Positions 1 to 7,627 are shown, counted from the first letter of the stretch. The stretch: 19,313 nucleotides of DNA from Candidatus Aenigmatarchaeota archaeon (GCA_030634615.1 DAOWAL010000003.1:1-19313); one strand, 5' to 3'. Made by a program: numbers and translations. Notes: generated from the sequence alone by a model not told the origin.

Positions 1-189
1 AATACCAATTGATGATGATTCACTCATTATTATTTCGGAAATTTGTATGGCTTTTGATTGTATCAAATTTTGATGAAAGTCTCCTTTAAAATTATTAACA
101 TTTACTGAGAGATAATTCATACTATAAACTATTATTGCAAAGAAAAACAGGCCAGCAATTATGAACTCAAAAACCATCTGTCCTTTCAT
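1..189 (-). CDS. Type IV pilin-like protein with class III signal peptide (partial, 3' end off window)
   Basis: An open frame reads from an ATG at 189 down to base 1 without a stop and gives 63 residues; the gene continues beyond the left edge. The N-terminus, MKGQMVFEFIIAGLFFF, fits an archaeal class III signal peptide: a short positive tail, a Gly that precedes the expected cleavage, Gln at +1, Glu at +5, then an unbroken hydrophobic stretch to about residue 28. Such proteins are processed by a prepilin peptidase and assembled into, or associated with, archaeal pilus-like filaments. The visible remainder is polar (Asn, Ser, Gln). There is no Shine-Dalgarno, and an AT-rich box lies about 30 nt upstream, so a leaderless transcript is likely. 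It is divergent from the lipoprotein array. The specific role is unknown. Confidence 0.65.
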   Translation of the reverse strand, partial: MKGQMVFEFIIAGLFFFAIIVYSMNYLSVNVNNFKGDFHQNLIQSKAIQISEIIMSESSSIGI

Positions 190-210
190 AATTATAGATT
201 TCTGACAATC

Positions 211-223
211 AATAAAAATAAAT
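211..223. promoter_or_regulatory. Candidate bidirectional TATA region
   Basis: This AT-only run lies midway between two divergent start codons, the pilin ATG at 189 and the lipoprotein ATG at 250, about 30 nt from each. Other genes here show TATA-like boxes at that distance from leaderless starts. On the minus strand it reads as a T/A-rich box; on the plus strand the match is weaker. The call rests on spacing and composition only. Confidence 0.3.
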
Positions 224-249
224 GCTACTACAACAAATAATATATCATT

Positions 250-1398
250 ATGAAAAAAATCGGTATTGTCATTCCTATAATGATTATGGTTCTTTTGAGT
301 TCTGGATGTGTAGTTCCAGGAACAGGAATTGAAATACCAGGACTGCCAAACATATTTGGAGGAACGCAGGTCAATGAACAAAGACACGACGTGATTTCCA
401 TAGAGAGTCTACAGGCAATACCTGCTACAGAGTTGAGGGAGCGCCAGGATGTTCGTATTCGTGCTGTTATCAAAAATCTTCAGGCTCCAGAATATAAACC
501 AACGGAAAATGTAAGTATTGTACTCTTTAATGATTGTGGGATATTTAAAACTGAAATATCTTTTTGTCAAACCGGTGATGAAATAAAAGATGAAAAAAAT
601 GGTGTATATGGATGTAAATTTGATAGAATGCACCCCCAGTCAACACAAATAGTTGAATGGAAACTCAATGCAAAAGATGTCAATGTTGAAACATCGTGCA
701 AAATTGGGGTAATGGCACAATACTATTACACAACATATTCTACAAGTTCTGTAACATTCATAAACAAAATAGAAGTTGAAAGACTCGTATCAGAAGGAAA
801 ATCATTTTCAGAAACAGGAATAGCGTCAATAGGTGAGGGTCCTGTAAAATCATATATCGAAGTTAATGGTCAGCCAATTATAATAGATCCGTCAAAGGAT
901 TCTAAAGAAGCTGGTTCTGGTATAATGACATTCTGGATATCCAACAGAGGCAACGGGTTGCTTGATTTCTCTAAAAAACAAATAGAAAAAGATGATGAAA
1001 CAACTGAAGGAGGAAACGTTTTCTTCCCAGAAGAAGGCGACAAAGATTGTGGTGATCGCAAATATGATTACAGGCCGCAGATGTGTATACATATAGAAAG
1101 TAAACTCAGATGGATATCTCTTGAAAGTGAGGACAAAAAAGAAAATGTTGAAGAAAAGACATTGGAAGATTGTATAAAATATCATTTGGGTAAAATCGAA
1201 AAAGAAGGTGAACCAATAAACAAATTTGATTTGAACTTCATACAAAAGAGTACACCCAAATATTCATGTTCTGTGATAGTTCCTGACAGTAGTTTGATAA
1301 AACAGGAAAAAACATACCAGATAGAGTCCCAGATTGGATATAATTACAAGTTCGTCAAAGAGATAACAGTAACAGTAAAGCCTAATGTTAAAGTATGA
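250..1398 (+). CDS. Surface lipoprotein, tandem paralog 1 of 4
   Basis: A 382-residue predicted lipoprotein. Residues 1-19 form a signal peptide (MKK, then a hydrophobic core) ending in a lipobox LLSSGC with the lipidated Cys at 20, followed by a Pro/Gly-rich linker. The exported part resembles two Ig-like beta-sandwich regions. Near residues 155-205 is the family signature: an aromatic Y-Y-Y strand, an Ile/Val strand, a charged helix (EVERLVSEGKSFSE), then GPVKSYIEVNG. Near 230-240 is an N-x-G motif, and the C-terminus has a Cys-containing strand followed by IGYNYKFVKEITVTV. Extra Cys residues (95-125 and 265-315) suggest disulfides, as expected outside the cell. It is the most divergent of the four paralogs and carries an acidic insert around 245-300. 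The function is unknown; a scaffold or surface-complex role is inference. Confidence 0.85.
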   Translation: MKKIGIVIPIMIMVLLSSGCVVPGTGIEIPGLPNIFGGTQVNEQRHDVISIESLQAIPATELRERQDVRIRAVIKNLQAPEYKPTENVSIVLFNDCGIFKTEISFCQTGDEIKDEKNGVYGCKFDRMHPQSTQIVEWKLNAKDVNVETSCKIGVMAQYYYTTYSTSSVTFINKIEVERLVSEGKSFSETGIASIGEGPVKSYIEVNGQPIIIDPSKDSKEAGSGIMTFWISNRGNGLLDFSKKQIEKDDETTEGGNVFFPEEGDKDCGDRKYDYRPQMCIHIESKLRWISLESEDKKENVEEKTLEDCIKYHLGKIEKEGEPINKFDLNFIQKSTPKYSCSVIVPDSSLIKQEKTYQIESQIGYNYKFVKEITVTVKPNVKV

Positions 1399-1402
1399 AA
1401 GA

Positions 1403-1410
1403 TATAAAAG
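1403..1410 (+). promoter_or_regulatory. TATA box for lipoprotein 2
   Basis: The sequence TATAAAAG, preceded by a purine-rich TGAAAGA like a BRE, begins exactly 30 nt upstream of the ATG at 1433. The same octamer sits exactly 30 nt before the ATG of lipoprotein 4. This implies a leaderless transcript and selects 1433 over the upstream in-frame ATG at 1385. Confidence 0.55.
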
Positions 1411-1432
1411 GATATTCATTCATAAACTAATT

Positions 1433-2407
1433 ATGGTCAACATTACAGCTAAATTTGAATTCCTAGTGCTGTTATTTGTAATAACAGTATTAATGAGTTC
1501 TGGATGTGTTAACCCACTCGGCGGAGGACAAACATCATATACAACAGGCCCGGGCATAGTCATAGAAAAATTTGATACACCACTTGGCATGGTTGAATCG
1601 GGCGAGGCAACCAATCTACATTTAGAAATCCGAAACCAGGGTGAATACGATGGTGAATTGGGCATCGGTGCACCAGCTATAGTAGAGCTGATGCAAATCG
1701 ACCCTTCTGAATGGATAATAGAACCATCACCAATAATGGATCTCGGTACGGTTTTAGCACCTGATGCAGAATCTCAGACAAGTGGCGGGCTTTCGAAAAT
1801 GGATTGGGGAATAACAGGGGCACTTCTTCAGGCAGGACAGAGACAAACACAAGAAATAGCTGCCAGAGTTTATTATCAGTATGAAACCAAGGCAAGAAAG
1901 GCAATACAGTTTGTAACAAATGAAGAAATGAGAAGAATGGTGCAAAGCGGGGAAACCTTTACAAGTGATCCGTTAACACAGACAGCTGGTCCACTAACAG
2001 TTACCATGAACACAGGACAAATAGTACCGGCAAACGAGTTGAAAAATCACAGATTCCAGATACAACTACGAATAGACAACACTGGAAGTGGTCAGGTCAG
2101 AGGAGAAAACTATCCTGTTGCGGTAGAAGTAAAATATCCAGCATGGGTTATACCTGCCGATGGGTATTGTCCTTCTCAGACAATCTGGGGTACACCAATA
2201 TACACTGATGTCCCGGCAGGTCTTCCACAACCAGTAGGGAACTTTGTCTATGTGTGGGATGGAAGAACTACAGATATAACATGTGAGTTTGAAATTATAC
2301 AGCCTCCGGCAAGCAAAACAAAGGGTAACTTCGACATAACACTTGGATACATATACTCAGTGGAACAGACAATACAACTGGAAGTCAAAGGGACAGAAAG
2401 TTTCTAA
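1433..2407 (+). CDS. Surface lipoprotein, tandem paralog 2 of 4
   Basis: A 324-residue predicted lipoprotein from the ATG at 1433. An earlier in-frame ATG at 1385 would add 16 charged residues before the signal peptide and overlap the previous gene; the TATA box 30 nt before 1433 argues for the shorter form. The signal peptide ends in VLMSSGC with Cys at 25. After a Gly-rich linker comes GIVIEKFDTP, then SGEATNLHLEIRNQG, a typical Ig-like or CARDB-like N-x-G strand. The second half has the shared block: AARVYYQYETK, a charged helix ending in QSGETF, GPLTVTM, and RIDNTGSGQV. The C-terminus is TCEFEI followed by GYIYSVEQTIQLEV, matching the other paralogs. It has fewer Cys than its sisters. A T-rich terminator follows directly. 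The function is unknown. Confidence 0.85.
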   Translation: MVNITAKFEFLVLLFVITVLMSSGCVNPLGGGQTSYTTGPGIVIEKFDTPLGMVESGEATNLHLEIRNQGEYDGELGIGAPAIVELMQIDPSEWIIEPSPIMDLGTVLAPDAESQTSGGLSKMDWGITGALLQAGQRQTQEIAARVYYQYETKARKAIQFVTNEEMRRMVQSGETFTSDPLTQTAGPLTVTMNTGQIVPANELKNHRFQIQLRIDNTGSGQVRGENYPVAVEVKYPAWVIPADGYCPSQTIWGTPIYTDVPAGLPQPVGNFVYVWDGRTTDITCEFEIIQPPASKTKGNFDITLGYIYSVEQTIQLEVKGTESF

Positions 2408-2410
2408 TTC

Positions 2411-2429
2411 TTTTTTTATTTGTTTTTTT
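2411..2429 (+). terminator. Oligo-T terminator after lipoprotein 2
   Basis: Two runs of seven T (2411-2417 and 2423-2429) lie 3 nt after the stop codon of lipoprotein 2, the oligo-U type of archaeal intrinsic terminator. The same region lies 20-30 nt before the start of lipoprotein 3, so it may also contain that gene's weak TATA element. Confidence 0.45.
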
Positions 2430-2441
2430 CAATAATATAGT

Positions 2442-3443
2442 ATGAAGAATATATATCTCATTGTAACAGTTGTATTATTTTCGTTCATAATATCAGGATG
2501 TACAATACCAAACTTCCCTGGTACTGACCCGTTTAATTCAAATACGCCTAGTGGTATTGGTGTCATAATACAAAATTTTGAACCTGATTTCTCTGAAGTA
2601 TATTCTGGTGAACCTGTTATATTTTCAATGAAAGTCAAAAACACTGGTTCAGTAAATGCTGAAAGTGGATTTGCTGAGTTACTTGGCCTTGATCAAACAT
2701 GGGAATCCGGCGAAGGGACAATAGAGACAGAACGAGAAGAACTTTTTCCAAATGAAGAGGAATGTCGCCACACCTCTAAAAAAATAAAACTTTTGGCAGA
2801 AGAGCCTGATAAAGGAATATCTGGCGGCGAGAAAGTATGTACATGGACATATATTGCACCTTCTGTTAAAACAGGATTGAAAGTTCATGCAACACCAAGG
2901 GTAAGATTTTTCTATAAATACAGTTCATCCACAATAAAAACCATTACAATAGTTCCACGTGAAGAACTAAAAACACTTCAAAACCAGGGCAAGGGTTTAC
3001 CGTCAGAATCATATAGTAAAACAAGGTCTCCAATTGACATAGGAATTGAGACTTCAAGTCCTGTAAGATCATATGGTGACAGTGTTGAATTCCCAATCAT
3101 TATAACCGTCAAAAATACGGGCGGAGGGACAGTATGTAAAACGATTGAAAACTGTAAAAAAGCGACATGGGGAATAAAACCTGATACTGATATTAATGAA
3201 GGATGGTATGTTGTCAATCTTGATATAATAATACCCCCGGACTCAACTATTAAAAACTGTAATGAAATGGAAAAGGTTGTTTTGATAGGAACAACACCGC
3301 AAACATTCTCATGTAAAATGACCGTTAACATAAGACCTGACCAGATCGGTTTAATACAGAAAAAAATAGAAGTTCGTGCAGATTATGGTTATTTTATCGA
3401 CAAGAGTAGTAGCGTGACTGTACTTTCTTCAAATCAGCCATGA
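2442..3443 (+). CDS. Surface lipoprotein, tandem paralog 3 of 4
   Basis: A 333-residue predicted lipoprotein. The signal peptide is 19 residues with lipobox FIISGC and Cys at 20. Domain 1 has GVIIQNFEPDFSEVYSGE, then MKVKNTGSVNAESG, an Ig-like strand with an N-x-G turn. Paired Cys around residues 105-130 suggest a disulfide. Domain 2 carries the family block: RVRFFYKYSSSTIKTI, a helix with REELKTLQNQGKGLPSE, SPIDIGIETSSPVR, then a strand ending in VKNTGGGTV. The C-terminal strand pair is FSCKMTV and ADYGYFIDKSSSVTV. It is closest to paralog 4 (shared DF-x3-Y-x-GE, GK-x-LPSE, N-x-GGGTV and DYGYFID). No Shine-Dalgarno is visible; a weak AT-rich box lies about 25-30 nt upstream. The function is unknown. 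Confidence 0.85.
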   Translation: MKNIYLIVTVVLFSFIISGCTIPNFPGTDPFNSNTPSGIGVIIQNFEPDFSEVYSGEPVIFSMKVKNTGSVNAESGFAELLGLDQTWESGEGTIETEREELFPNEEECRHTSKKIKLLAEEPDKGISGGEKVCTWTYIAPSVKTGLKVHATPRVRFFYKYSSSTIKTITIVPREELKTLQNQGKGLPSESYSKTRSPIDIGIETSSPVRSYGDSVEFPIIITVKNTGGGTVCKTIENCKKATWGIKPDTDINEGWYVVNLDIIIPPDSTIKNCNEMEKVVLIGTTPQTFSCKMTVNIRPDQIGLIQKKIEVRADYGYFIDKSSSVTVLSSNQP

Positions 3444-3452
3444 TAAGTGAAA

Positions 3453-3460
3453 TATAAAAG
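3453..3460 (+). promoter_or_regulatory. TATA box for lipoprotein 4
   Basis: The sequence TATAAAAG is preceded by GTGAAA and begins exactly 30 nt before the ATG at 3483, matching the arrangement before lipoprotein 2 at 1433. It supports a leaderless start at 3483 rather than at the in-frame ATGs at 3447 or 3462. Confidence 0.55.
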
Positions 3461-3482
3461 TATGTCAGGTCATTCTATAATT

Positions 3483-4442
3483 ATGTATAAAAGCCATACA
3501 GCTTCGTTTTTATCGATCATAACATTAACACTGGTTATATTAGCTTCTGGATGCACGTTTCCAGGAAGTAACATGAATCTTTCTGGAAGCGGTGGGGTTT
3601 TAATAGAAAATTTCGAGGTTGATTTTCCAAGAATATATGCAGGTGAAAATTTTAAAATAGAAATGAGGATAAGAAACGAAGGACTTATAGATGCAATGAA
3701 TGTACAACCCGTGTTATATAACATAGAATCAGGAACATATGACGCAGAACTTTCTTGTGAGATAAGTGAAATGTGCAGGTTAGATCCTACATTAGTTGGT
3801 ATAGATCCTGACAGTGGGACAACAGGTGAATCCATAACATGTATATGGGATTGCAAAGCTCCGCTAAACATACAAAAAGGACTTTCTGTCACGTTCAATC
3901 CAAGTGTTAGACTATACTATTTCTATAAAACAAGTGTCGTAAAGTCAATAAATCTTGTTTCTCAAAACGAACTAAGATCAATAGAAGCTCAGGGGAAAAC
4001 ACTCCCTAGCGAAACAATGAGTAAGAGTATCGGTCCTGTGTCACTTGATGTTATTGTGAATGGTCCAATAAGGTACTGGGAAGATATAAGTGATGGGAAA
4101 GTAAAGTTTCCAATAAACATAAACATACAAAACATAGGTGGAGGGACTGTTTTTCATCCAATGAGCGCAGATTTCAAAGATTCTAACGATTGGAATAAAG
4201 TGTTACTGAAATTTAGAAATACTGCTGAAAACGTGAATCTTTTATGTAATGATCAGATGACAACGGAAATGGAAGTTGACTTATGGAAAGGATCTGCAAC
4301 TACACTTGTGTGTGAGGTTGAGATAACAAATCTTAGACAAGCTTCCGCCGCCGTAACTAAAAATCTAAGATTCACTGCTGATTACGGATACTTTATAGAT
4401 AACTCAGTACAAGTTGAAGTTGTTGGAAGAGACACTAACTAA
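3483..4442 (+). CDS. Surface lipoprotein, tandem paralog 4 of 4
   Basis: A 319-residue predicted lipoprotein from the ATG at 3483, chosen because of the TATA box 30 nt upstream; 3447 and 3462 are in-frame alternatives. The signal peptide ends in VILASGC with Cys at 24, followed by TFPGSN and a Gly/Ser linker. Domain 1 has GVLIENFEVDFPRIYAGE and MRIRNEG; several Cys follow, including CIWDC, probably disulfide-bonded. Domain 2 has VRLYYFYKTSVVKSI, a helix ending in GKTLPSE, SKSIGPVSLDVIVNGPIR and NIQNIGGGTV. The C-terminus is LVCEVEI and ADYGYFIDNSVQVEV. The stop codon TAA (4440-4442) overlaps the TAG of convergent endonuclease Q (4439-4441 complement). The function is unknown. Confidence 0.85.
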   Translation: MYKSHTASFLSIITLTLVILASGCTFPGSNMNLSGSGGVLIENFEVDFPRIYAGENFKIEMRIRNEGLIDAMNVQPVLYNIESGTYDAELSCEISEMCRLDPTLVGIDPDSGTTGESITCIWDCKAPLNIQKGLSVTFNPSVRLYYFYKTSVVKSINLVSQNELRSIEAQGKTLPSETMSKSIGPVSLDVIVNGPIRYWEDISDGKVKFPININIQNIGGGTVFHPMSADFKDSNDWNKVLLKFRNTAENVNLLCNDQMTTEMEVDLWKGSATTLVCEVEITNLRQASAAVTKNLRFTADYGYFIDNSVQVEVVGRDTN

Positions 4443-5674
4443 AAATCAGAAAGACTTTTCTGTGGTGGCTTATTTTTATCTTTAGATATATTTCCATATA
4501 CACCATCATATCCTGCGTCTACTTTAATGTTTCCATTTCTTACATCAACAATCATTTTTGCTATGCGTTTGTCGCACACTTTTTCCATGTCTTCAAGTTT
4601 TGTATTCATTAAAACATTTATTTCAGAATCAAATCTGCCTATGAGTTTGTTGTACACGTCCCATACTTTTTTTGTCATTATTCCCGTGTTCATTACAAAT
4701 GAAATAATTTCAGATAATGGCATAAGAGAATGAAATGGTTTTGATCCATCTGGTTTAAATCCTTCTTTTCTGTCCGCAAGTTCTTCTATTCGGTTTAAAA
4801 CACCTATTGTAAGCGGTTTTTTACATACAGGACATATGTTATTATGTTTCTTACTTTCAGCTGGTGTGAAATTCACATTACACGCACGATGTCCGTCATG
4901 ATGATATTTACCATATGATGGATCAACTTCTATTGTTCCTGTAAGCCCATCTTTTGTTCTTAGGGCTCTTATTATGTTATCATAGTTCAGAACACCCAAA
5001 TCAAACAATGTTGCTTCTCTACCTATCCTCCAAGGCCAGTATGAGTGTAAGTCAGAAAATGAAACAAGAGAGTATTTGTCAAGTTGAGATAATCTCCAGT
5101 TCATTGCAGGATCCGATGACAATCCCGTTTCAAGGGCATGAATGTGCTTTGTTTGATCTTTATAACAATCCTCTATTTTATCGAATCCTGATTTGGACCC
5201 AAAAAGCGAGAACCATGGTGTCCATATATGTGCCGGGATTATTTCATTTCTTGAATTTATTTCTTTCACGAGTTCAACCAATTCATGTGAAGGTATGCCA
5301 CATATTGGCCTGCCGTCAGAATCTATGTTCACACCTCTTTTTTTAAGAACATCCCGTATCTGATCAACAGTTTCAAAATCCGGTGAAAGTATGACGTTAT
5401 GTACACGTCTTACTGCTCCATCTTGCTTGTATATGCTCGATATTTCAGACGAGAGTATAAATGGAAACCCCTCACGATTTGCAAGCATTCCATTTTCGTT
5501 GTATCTTAACTGTGTTTTCAATTCCTTGAGCCATAGTTCATGTGTAAAATCACCTGTTCCCAGAAGTGTAATACCTTTGATTTTTGCATATTTGACAAGG
5601 TTTGGTATATTCAGTTCTTTGCTTGTGGCTCTTGAATAACGTGAATGAATGTGAAGGTCTGCAATAATCTCCAT
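4439..5674 (-). CDS. endoQ: Endonuclease Q (PHP-domain deaminated-DNA endonuclease)
   Basis: A 411-residue protein with the layout of endonuclease Q, which nicks DNA 5' of deaminated bases (uracil, hypoxanthine, xanthine). The N-terminal PHP domain has metal-ligand motifs DLHIHS (H8, H10), GTGDFTHE (D42), SSE (E77), IPAHIWTPWFS (H149) and FSDLHS (D208, H210). A Cys cluster (C265, C281, C284 in CPVC) forms the family's zinc-binding insert, followed by LTIGVLNRIEELADR and GFKPDG-x2-PFHSLMPL, which are characteristic of EndoQ rather than of PHP polymerase domains or histidinol phosphatase. Length is close to known EndoQ (about 420). A TATA-like box lies 27-28 nt upstream with no SD, so it is probably leaderless. 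It sits just downstream of the tRNA on the same strand. The protein is best known from Thermococcales, some methanogens and Bacillus. Confidence 0.9.
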   Translation of the reverse strand: MEIIADLHIHSRYSRATSKELNIPNLVKYAKIKGITLLGTGDFTHELWLKELKTQLRYNENGMLANREGFPFILSSEISSIYKQDGAVRRVHNVILSPDFETVDQIRDVLKKRGVNIDSDGRPICGIPSHELVELVKEINSRNEIIPAHIWTPWFSLFGSKSGFDKIEDCYKDQTKHIHALETGLSSDPAMNWRLSQLDKYSLVSFSDLHSYWPWRIGREATLFDLGVLNYDNIIRALRTKDGLTGTIEVDPSYGKYHHDGHRACNVNFTPAESKKHNNICPVCKKPLTIGVLNRIEELADRKEGFKPDGSKPFHSLMPLSEIISFVMNTGIMTKKVWDVYNKLIGRFDSEINVLMNTKLEDMEKVCDKRIAKMIVDVRNGNIKVDAGYDGVYGNISKDKNKPPQKSLSDF

Positions 5675-5693
5675 GAAAAAATAATTGACTGAA

Positions 5694-5702
5694 TATTTAA
5701 AA
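5694..5702 (-). promoter_or_regulatory. TATA-like box for endonuclease Q
   Basis: On the minus strand this reads TTTTAAATA, starting 27-28 nt before the ATG at 5674. It lies in the short spacer after the tRNA 3' end (5711), so it may also act in tRNA 3' processing or termination. Confidence 0.4.
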
Positions 5703-5710
5703 TTAAATAT

Positions 5711-5833
5711 GGGCTCGAGGGGATTCGAACCCCCGGCCTCCAGCTTTCTTGGCCGTATAGGTCAAAGCATAATAGGCTCAACGCCTATCAGACATATAAG
5801 ACTGGCGCTCTAACCAAGCTGAGCTACGAGCCC
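5711..5833 (-). tRNA. tRNA-Ile(UAU) with 49-nt intron
   Basis: On the minus strand the cloverleaf is complete. Acceptor stem GGGCTCG/CGAGCCC, D-arm GCTC-AGCTTGGTTA-GAGC, anticodon stem CCAGT/GCTGG (one U-G pair), variable loop AGGCC, and T-arm GGGGG-TTCGAAT-CCCCT. The discriminator is A and no CCA is encoded. The mature length is 74 nt. After removal of 5746-5794 the anticodon loop is CU-UAU-AA, anticodon UAU (complement of 5796-5798), which reads AUA. The body (GGGCTCGTAGCTCAGC and GGTTAGAGCGCC) is typical of archaeal tRNA-Ile. Other splice positions would give Leu or Ser anticodons, which the 5-nt variable loop excludes. A TATA box lies about 25 nt upstream. Confidence 0.9.
5746..5794 (-). 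other. Archaeal tRNA intron at position 37/38 (bulge-helix-bulge)
   Basis: The 49-nt insert fits a bulge-helix-bulge motif. The outer helix is the anticodon stem. The central helix is C32-U33-U34-A35 against CAAG, with three pairs and one A-C mismatch. Three-nt bulges are UAU and AAA, each cut between the second and third base, giving A37 and A38 as exon ends. An inner helix GUC/GGC follows. Inside, GATAGGC/GCCTATT forms a 7-bp hairpin. The splicing endonuclease itself is not in this window. Confidence 0.75.
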
Positions 5834-5850
5834 AATTATTCGAAATTATT

Positions 5851-5858
5851 ATTTTATA
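5851..5858 (-). promoter_or_regulatory. TATA box for tRNA-Ile
   Basis: On the minus strand this reads TATAAAAT, about 25 nt upstream of the tRNA 5' end at 5833, the normal distance for an archaeal RNA polymerase start at or just before the tRNA. Confidence 0.55.
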
Positions 5859-5891
5859 TTCGTACTCAAGTTTAAATTATTGTTTGAGAAG

Positions 5892-5906
5892 AAACACTTA
5901 TAAATA
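5892..5906 (+). promoter_or_regulatory. BRE/TATA promoter of the thermosome gene
   Basis: A purine-rich AAACA (BRE-like) is followed by CTTATAAATA at 5897-5906, close to the archaeal consensus. Transcription would start near 5927-5932, leaving a short leader with a Shine-Dalgarno. No inverted-repeat operator for a heat-shock repressor was recognised. Confidence 0.7.
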
Positions 5907-5949
5907 ACTTAATTATATATATCCATACTTAATATTCAAATCGATATAC

Positions 5950-5956
5950 GGAGGTG
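5950..5956 (+). promoter_or_regulatory. Shine-Dalgarno site of the thermosome gene
   Basis: GGAGGTG is spaced 5 nt from the ATG at 5962. It is a full match to the 16S tail and contrasts with the leaderless genes around it. Confidence 0.8.
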
Positions 5957-5961
5957 TTATT

Positions 5962-7608
5962 ATGAACGGAACACAAGGTGTTCAGCCAATTTTTATCCTC
6001 TCAGAAGGAACACAGAGGACAAAAGGCAGAGAAGCACAGAAAAACAATATAACAGCTGCAAAGCTTGTAGCTGAAGTAGTTAGAAGCACTCTTGGACCAA
6101 AAGGAATGGACAAGATGCTGGTTGATTCGTTAGGTGATGTTACAATAACAAACGATGGAGCAACAATTTTAAATGAAATGCAAATAGAACACCCTGCTGC
6201 CAAAATGATGGTAGAGGTTGCAAAGACACAGGATGAATCGGTTGGTGATGGTACCACAACTGCTGTTATACTTGCAGGAGAACTTTTATCAGAAGCCGAA
6301 AAACTTCTAGAACAGCAAATACATCCAACAGTTGTTACAAAAGGTTTCAGGCTTGCCAAAATCAAAGCACTTGAAATAATAGAGAAGCTTTCTCATAACG
6401 TTAGTATTAGTGATGACAAACTCCTTAGGGAGATCGCAAACACGGCAATGACAGGAAAATCAGCAGAAAGAGCATCCGAAAAACTGACAGATCTTTCCGT
6501 AAAGGCCATCAAAAAAATCGCAGAGGTTGACGGAAACAAGGTAACAGTCGATGTGGACAACATAAAAATAGAAAAGAAACAGGGCGGATCCATGGGTGAA
6601 ACAGTGTTAATAGATGGTATACTTTTGGATAAAGAAGCTGTACATTCAGCAATGCCAAAGAAAGTCGAAAAAGCAAAAATTGCACTTATAGATTCGGCGC
6701 TTGAAGTAAAAGAACTTGAAGGCGATGCTAAAATAAGCATTGATTCACCAGAAAAACTTCAAGCATTCCTAGACAAAGAAGAAAAGAGTCTTAGAGAAAT
6801 GGTTGATAAAGTAATAAACAGCGGAGCAACAGCTGTTTTTTGTCAGAAAGGAATAGACGACATGGCTCAGCACTATCTTGCAAAAGCAGGTATACTTGCT
6901 GCAAGGAGAGTTAAAAAATCCGACATGGACAAACTTTCAAGGGCAACAGGTGCAAAACTTGTTACAAATGTTAAGGACCTTGATAAGTCAGATCTTGGTT
7001 TTGCAGGAATTGTAAATGAAAGAAAAATAGCCGGAGATGATATGATATTTGTAGAAAAATGCAAAGAGCCAAAGGCAGTAACAATACTTATACGTGGTGG
7101 AAGTGAGCATGTCATTGACGAAGTAGAACGAGCAATGGAAGACGCAATCAAAGGAATTGCTGCATCACTTGAACTTGGAAAAATAGTTCCAGGTGGTGGT
7201 GCAATAGAAATACAAGTAGCAAAACAACTTCGTAAATATACAGATTCCTTCAAAGGAAGGGAACAGCTTGCTATAAAATCATTTGCTAAAGCAATGGAAA
7301 TCGTACCAAAGAGTCTTGCCGAAAACGGTGGACTTGATCCAATAGATAAAATTGCACAGCTCAGATCAGAACATGATAAGAATATGACAACAACAGGTCT
7401 AGACGTTTTCAGCGGAACTGTAAAAAACATGTTAACACTAGGTGTGGTAGAACCAATGAAAATAAAGCTTCAGGCAATAAAGAGTGCAGGTGAAGTGGCT
7501 GAAATGATACTTAGAATAGACGATATTGTATCATCAGGCTCAGGTGGAGCTGATAGTGGTCCACCAATGCCACCAATGGGCGGTATGCCACCAATGGGCG
7601 GTTTCTAA
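5962..7608 (+). CDS. thsA: Thermosome subunit (group II chaperonin)
   Basis: A 548-residue cytosolic ATP-dependent folding machine subunit of the TCP-1/CCT type, complete in length for the family. The equatorial ATP site is visible as LGPKGMDK (44-51), NDGATIL (64-70) and GDGTTT (95-100); the helical-protrusion region and the later VPGGGAIE motif are also typical. The C-terminus ends in Gly/Met/Pro repeats ([12 protein letters not shown]), the flexible tail found inside the chaperonin cavity. It has its own strong BRE/TATA and SD and is followed by an oligo-T terminator, so it is transcribed alone. Only one thermosome gene is seen, so I cannot tell whether the complex is homo-oligomeric. Confidence 0.97.
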   Translation: MNGTQGVQPIFILSEGTQRTKGREAQKNNITAAKLVAEVVRSTLGPKGMDKMLVDSLGDVTITNDGATILNEMQIEHPAAKMMVEVAKTQDESVGDGTTTAVILAGELLSEAEKLLEQQIHPTVVTKGFRLAKIKALEIIEKLSHNVSISDDKLLREIANTAMTGKSAERASEKLTDLSVKAIKKIAEVDGNKVTVDVDNIKIEKKQGGSMGETVLIDGILLDKEAVHSAMPKKVEKAKIALIDSALEVKELEGDAKISIDSPEKLQAFLDKEEKSLREMVDKVINSGATAVFCQKGIDDMAQHYLAKAGILAARRVKKSDMDKLSRATGAKLVTNVKDLDKSDLGFAGIVNERKIAGDDMIFVEKCKEPKAVTILIRGGSEHVIDEVERAMEDAIKGIAASLELGKIVPGGGAIEIQVAKQLRKYTDSFKGREQLAIKSFAKAMEIVPKSLAENGGLDPIDKIAQLRSEHDKNMTTTGLDVFSGTVKNMLTLGVVEPMKIKLQAIKSAGEVAEMILRIDDIVSSGSGGADSGPPMPPMGGMPPMGGF

Positions 7609-7621
7609 CCCCCATTACCCC

Positions 7622-7627
7622 TTTTTT
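7622..7627 (+). terminator. Oligo-T terminator after thermosome
   Basis: A run of six T follows C-rich sequence 13 nt after the thermosome stop codon, with no hairpin, as in archaeal intrinsic terminators. Confidence 0.5.

Noticed and set aside
1385..1432. Sixteen-residue N-terminal extension of lipoprotein 2
   Set aside because: It would place charged residues before the signal peptide and overlap the previous gene and the TATA box.
3470..3898. A 142-codon frame opposite lipoprotein 4
   Set aside because: The plus-strand lipoprotein has a lipobox, paralogs and a promoter; the antisense frame has none of these.
5711..5833. Reading the intron tRNA as tRNA-Leu(UAA) or tRNA-Ser(UGA)
   Set aside because: Those need other splice points and a long variable arm; the variable loop is 5 nt and the body is isoleucine-like.
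6873..7430. A 185-codon open frame antisense to the thermosome gene
   Set aside because: It mirrors the codon periodicity of a clear thermosome gene, has Ser/Ile-rich shadow composition, and no promoter or SD.
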